A DNA stretch of 10,827 nt from positions 1 to 10,827 of the forward strand of contig JAGRHI010000316.1 of NCBI GenBank assembly GCA_020445045.1. The letters run 5' to 3'. The notes below the pieces were generated by a model. The model did no database searches, had not been told where the DNA came from, and saw only the letters and a program-made list of their open reading frames with translations. Position numbers and translations under genes: made by a program. Positions 6,657-10,827 of the stretch are shown piece after piece. The stretch is from Candidatus Competibacteraceae bacterium. GTDB lineage: Bacteria; Pseudomonadota; Gammaproteobacteria; Competibacterales; Competibacteraceae. Every line of letters begins with the position of its first letter. Position 1 is the stretch's first letter.

Positions 6657-7559
6657 ATGAATACAGAGCTAAAATCCACAAAACTGGTTATCACGAATAG
6701 CCTCATCAAGCGTTTTCGGAAATCGATTATTTGGCTATATGTTATAACTGTCGCGACTAGTGTTCCGATTGTTTATTTCACCACGCGGTATCAAGTTTAT
6801 TCTGAAGCAAATAAGGAGCTATCATTACTGGTGGATATGGTGTCCTCATTGCGAAAGTATATTTCCAAGGATATTCGCCCAAGCTTGTTGCAGGCGAATA
6901 TGTTTGAGTCACCCGCAATTTCTAGCACAGTGACTACAAGTGTAATTGCTAGCTATTTCAAGGAAAAGCAACCTGATTACTATATTAAAGTTGCTTCCGA
7001 TAATCCTCTGAACCCAAAAAACCTGCCAGAACCTCTTGAAATTAAGTTGCTAAATGAGTTTCGGAATAATAACGACTTGAAAGAAATCACAGAAACTGGG
7101 TTGATCAACGGTCATCAGTTTCTGGTTTCCGCTCGTCCCAGCACAGCCCAGAAGGGATGCATGCTATGTCATGGCGATCCAGTCAAGGCTCCCTTGCCAG
7201 TCACCATAAAATATGGCACGACAAGTGGATATAATTACAAGCTCGATAGTGTCGTAGGTGTAATGGGAGTGGGTGTGCCTTTGGCGGATATCAATGTCTT
7301 GGTGATGCAGCGCGGATTGGTGGCGGTGGGAATAATTACCGTGATTTTTAGTTTGATATTTATAACAATTAACACGTTGGTGAAAAGGAATATCCTATTG
7401 CCGATTAACGACATTACCAAGGCTTCGATAGTTTTGAGCAAAGGAGATCTGGATTATGAGATTAACATCAAGCGAGATGGTAGTGAAATTGGCGAACTGG
7501 CGAATTCATTCGAGTTGTTGAGGCGTAGCTTAAAGTGGGCCATGGAGCAATCAAAATAG
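6657..7559 (+). CDS. Tll0287-like (DUF3365) c-heme sensor with HAMP domain, module 2
   Basis: This is a 300-aa membrane protein, the same length and plan as the sensor at 4821-5723 but strongly diverged. Helix 1 is at about 24-43, the periplasmic domain at 44-218, helix 2 at 220-241 and HAMP at 242-297 (LLPINDITKASIVLSKGDLDYEI, then IGELANSFELLRRSL). The sequences LRKYISKDIRPSL, PDYYIKVASDNPLNPKNLPEPLE, LLNEFRNNNDL and FLVSARP are close to the cyanobacterial Tll0287-type pattern. C168-X2-C171-H172 (CMLCHGDP) is the heme c site. As in module 1, nothing follows HAMP. I chose ATG 6657 because GGAG lies 7 nt upstream and it gives a normal N-terminus; a start at 6600 would add 19 unlikely residues. 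The gene is visibly more AT-rich than module 1, which suggests a separate origin. Confidence 0.83.
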   Translation: MNTELKSTKLVITNSLIKRFRKSIIWLYVITVATSVPIVYFTTRYQVYSEANKELSLLVDMVSSLRKYISKDIRPSLLQANMFESPAISSTVTTSVIASYFKEKQPDYYIKVASDNPLNPKNLPEPLEIKLLNEFRNNNDLKEITETGLINGHQFLVSARPSTAQKGCMLCHGDPVKAPLPVTIKYGTTSGYNYKLDSVVGVMGVGVPLADINVLVMQRGLVAVGIITVIFSLIFITINTLVKRNILLPINDITKASIVLSKGDLDYEINIKRDGSEIGELANSFELLRRSLKWAMEQSK

Positions 7560-7574
7560 TAATCCATGTTTCAA

Positions 7575-7632
7575 GGTGCTGGTTTATTTACAGAGGCATC
7601 GCATGGCCGCCGCAAGTTGATAAACTAGCATC
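7575..7632 (+). promoter_or_regulatory. Long hairpin between sensor and partner, module 2
   Basis: GGTGCTGGTTTAT (7575-7587) pairs with ATAAACTAGCATC (7620-7632) over 13 bp with two G-U pairs and a 32-nt loop. It occupies much of the 123-bp gap between the sensor stop and the partner start. No T-run follows. The sequence is unrelated to the hairpin at 5738-5773, but its position in the module is the same. Confidence 0.4.
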
Positions 7633-7682
7633 ACTGGTTGCTCGGTATCGATCGCTCAAATTCTCACGAGAGGTTTATTGAT

Positions 7683-8234
7683 ATGCGCAATCCGTCATCA
7701 ATATTGCTGGCTACTATAATTACCGAACTCCGGCGAGTTTGTCAGGAGAAGCTTTCCGGCACGATGAATATTTTGACGGAGAAGCGTCAATTGGCACGGA
7801 TTGGGCTTCTAGATGGTAATATCGTGGCGCTGTCCTGTATGGGTAAACGGGGATCGGAGGCATTACCACTGATTCGACAACTCAATCCTAACTGGTTTCA
7901 GTTTGTCAAGGGTAGTAGTGTTGTCGCCGATTCCGATTTGCCTGCAACCCCCGATGTTTTTGATTTTCTTGACAGTGTCACTTCTTCTTTCGCAAGCTCG
8001 GAATCGGCGGAAGAAAATACACTACTTGAAATGCTTCCCCAGCAGATTGTTACGGTGTTGAAAGAAATGCTGAATGAATTTATGGGTCCAGTGGCGCCAA
8101 TGATTTGTAACAAGATTCTAAGACAGGCTTTGAGTTTGGAGTCGGCAATCGACTTGCTGGCCAGAGAAATTCCTGACCAACAACAGGCGGCTAAATTTCA
8201 AGAACAGGTCAGACAGAAAATTATATCCTTATAA
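7683..8234 (+). CDS. DUF4388-like soluble partner protein, module 2
   Basis: This 183-aa soluble protein is a clear paralogue of the 5795-6337 product. Shared features are the N-terminal ITELRRVCQEKLSGTMNIL ... LARIGLLDGNIVALSCMGKRGSEALPLI and the C-terminal VLKEMLNEFMGPVAPMICNK ... IDLLAREIPDQQQAAKFQEQVRQK. The linker (about 80-118) is Ser/Asp/Glu-rich and not conserved. The start at 7683 is preferred: GAGAGG (7668-7673) is 9 nt upstream, and the resulting protein matches the paralogue in length. A frame extension to 7638 adds 15 residues with no counterpart. No enzyme motif, DNA-binding helix or receiver domain is seen. It is predicted to be a cytoplasmic adaptor for the heme sensor encoded just upstream. 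Confidence 0.75.
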   Translation: MRNPSSILLATIITELRRVCQEKLSGTMNILTEKRQLARIGLLDGNIVALSCMGKRGSEALPLIRQLNPNWFQFVKGSSVVADSDLPATPDVFDFLDSVTSSFASSESAEENTLLEMLPQQIVTVLKEMLNEFMGPVAPMICNKILRQALSLESAIDLLAREIPDQQQAAKFQEQVRQKIISL

Positions 8235-8276
8235 ATCATCTACATATGACAAAGAGACCGGGAATGGCCGCTGAGG

Positions 8277-8291
8277 TGGCGGTAACCGCCA
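8277..8291. other. Short perfect hairpin after module 2
   Basis: TGGCGG (8277-8282) and CCGCCA (8286-8291) are perfect inverted arms around TAA. They lie 42 nt after the stop of the module 2 partner gene. There is no T-run, so this is at most a weak terminator or 3'-end structure. Confidence 0.3.
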
Positions 8292-8320
8292 GGGCTTTCG
8301 ATGATATCCAATCGCTAGGT

Positions 8321-8348
8321 CCGCTCTTCCCCCGCCAGCAGGAGAGCG
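8321..8348. repeat. Palindromic repeat upstream of aspS, copy 1
   Basis: CGCTCTTC (8322-8329) pairs with GGAGAGCG (8341-8348), including one G-U pair, around a C-rich loop. It shares the CCGCTCT...CCCGCC...GAGAGCG pattern with the palindrome at 10461-10483, so both probably belong to one dispersed family. Confidence 0.5.
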
Positions 8349-8418
8349 AAGCGAGAAGGTCGATTGAGATGAGGGGATAAGCCCTTGCAACTGTGTCCCT
8401 CGCCCCATGACCCCACAA

Positions 8419-8448
8419 CCCCTCTATCGCTTTTGAGAGAGGAGGGGT
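8419..8448. repeat. Palindromic repeat upstream of aspS, copy 2
   Basis: CCCCTC (8419-8424) and GAGGGG (8442-8447) are inverted arms, with partly complementary TCTATC/GAGAGA inner sequence. It lies about 100 bp from copy 1. The two may bound one composite repeat unit, but only the arms are visibly related to the other copies. Confidence 0.4.
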
Positions 8449-8666
8449 GAACGTTTACGCTGGATAAAAGTGTAACGTAACCCGGTATTCGGAACATCAG
8501 CCCCAAGAATCATCTCGATATGGGTCTACAAGGTTTCGGGATTTCGGCCACACACGACCGAATCGCCGTGGCCACAGTTGCGGCTATCGCCCTGAATCCG
8601 TACCATTTCCGCCCTTGTCAGCGGCTATCCCGCCTTCCCTGCCTTGCACGACGGAAATCAGACACC

Positions 8667-10432
<1,766 letters not shown>

Positions 10433-10436
<4 letters not shown>

Positions 10437-10827
10437 GAAAACCACTTGCATCCCCGGCGACCGCTCTCCCGCCGGGAGAGCGGCGGCTGAAGCGCCCGGA
10501 ATCGGTGCTGGTGGTGATCTACACCACGGCGGACGAGGTATTGGTGCTGCGCCGGCGCCAACCAGCGGATTTCTGGCAGTCGGTGACCGGCAGCCTGCGC
10601 TGGGAGGAAACCGACCCGCTGGTGGCGGCCCGGCGGGAGCTGCGCGAGGAAACCGGACTGGGCGATGGCGTGGAAGTCGTGACCTGCGGCACGGTCAACC
10701 GCTTTCCGATCTTACCGCCCTGGCGACATCGCTACGCCCCGGATGCCGTCGAGAACGTCGAGCATGTCTTCCGGGTCTGCCTGGCCGAACGTCCGCCCAT
10801 TACCTTGAATCCCGCCGAACACAGCGA
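10433..10827 (+). CDS. nudB: NudB-like dihydroneopterin triphosphate diphosphatase, 3' end missing
   Basis: This Nudix hydrolase should remove pyrophosphate from dihydroneopterin triphosphate in folate synthesis. The frame continues past the window end. KRPESVLVVIY, DFWQSVTGSLRWEETDP, RRELREETGL and RHRYAPDAVENVEHVF match NudB closely (E. coli has KRPVSILVVIY, DFWQSVTGS and RHRYAP). The start is uncertain. No ATG is available in frame, and the TTG at 10433 overlapping the aspS stop is the best candidate. It would place a palindromic repeat (10461-10483) in the N-terminal coding region, giving about 12 more residues before KRP than in E. coli. A CTG at 10487 or GTG at 10502 are alternatives, the latter cutting into conserved sequence. 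The Nudix box has eight residues instead of the usual seven between the first Glu and RE. Confidence 0.85.
10461..10483. repeat. Perfect palindromic repeat at the aspS/nudB junction
   Basis: CCGCTCTCCC (10461-10470) and GGGAGAGCGG (10474-10483) form a perfect 10-bp stem with a 3-nt loop. It starts 24 nt after the aspS stop. If nudB starts at TTG 10433, the element is read in frame (TALPPGERR). It is the cleanest member of the palindrome family seen at 2813, 8321 and 8419. No T-run follows, so termination is not expected. Confidence 0.65.

Larger units (their letters stand above)
8235..8666. other. Intergenic region upstream of aspS with palindromes
   Basis: I see no gene in these 432 bp. They hold a short perfect hairpin at 8277-8291, two repeat-like palindromes (8321-8348 and 8419-8448) and presumably the aspS promoter, which I cannot locate with confidence. 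A frame open from 8520 into aspS would add 49 residues that do not look like an AspRS N-terminus. Confidence 0.5.

Noticed and set aside
8546..8573. GGCCAC/GTGGCC inverted repeat upstream of aspS
   Set aside because: It is only six base pairs with a 16-nt loop in GC-rich DNA, so it is likely chance.
8520..8666. 49-residue N-terminal extension of AspRS
   Set aside because: The sequence does not resemble an AspRS N-terminus. The family starts at MRSHYCGQ, which is encoded from ATG 8667.

Overview
The flanking DNA suggests a GC-rich gammaproteobacterium. The order fmdB - aspS - nudB is a familiar gammaproteobacterial chromosomal layout, and AspRS and NudB resemble gammaproteobacterial proteins. 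No finer placement can be supported from the sequence alone. No rRNA, tRNA, CRISPR array, transposase or integrase is visible.

Left part (1-3725). The 3' part of a TAXI-like periplasmic solute-binding protein gene reads rightward and converges on a leftward three-gene operon. That operon encodes a type 1 carbohydrate ABC importer: lipoprotein binding protein (2400-3725), MalF/UgpA-like permease (1510-2403) and MalG/UgpE-like permease (680-1513). The genes overlap by 4-bp ATGA junctions, so translation is probably coupled. No ATPase gene is present, so the importer must use one encoded elsewhere.

Middle (3726-8666). fmdB (3837-4139) is divergent from the sugar operon and has a plausible sigma-70 promoter. 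It is followed by about 4.5 kb of visibly more AT-rich DNA that separates fmdB from aspS. This insert holds two tandem two-gene modules. Each consists of a 300-aa membrane protein with a periplasmic Tll0287-like (DUF3365) c-heme domain (CXXCH) and a cytoplasmic HAMP domain but no output domain, followed by a 180-183-aa soluble protein with a DUF4388-like N-terminus and a conserved C-terminal block. The second proteins of the two modules are clear paralogues. The two sensors are more diverged. A long hairpin lies between sensor and partner in both modules. I infer a split redox, heme or gas sensing system in which the HAMP protein signals to a separate soluble partner. This is the best candidate for an undescribed system here.

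Right part (8667-10827). aspS encodes a full-length bacterial AspRS carrying the two residues linked to a non-discriminating enzyme. It is followed, with a possible overlapping TTG start, by the 5' part of a nudB-like Nudix hydrolase gene.

A family of short palindromes with CTCTCCC/GGGAGAG-type arms recurs. One copy lies in frame inside the sugar-binding lipoprotein gene, one apparently in frame in the 5' end of nudB, and two upstream of aspS.
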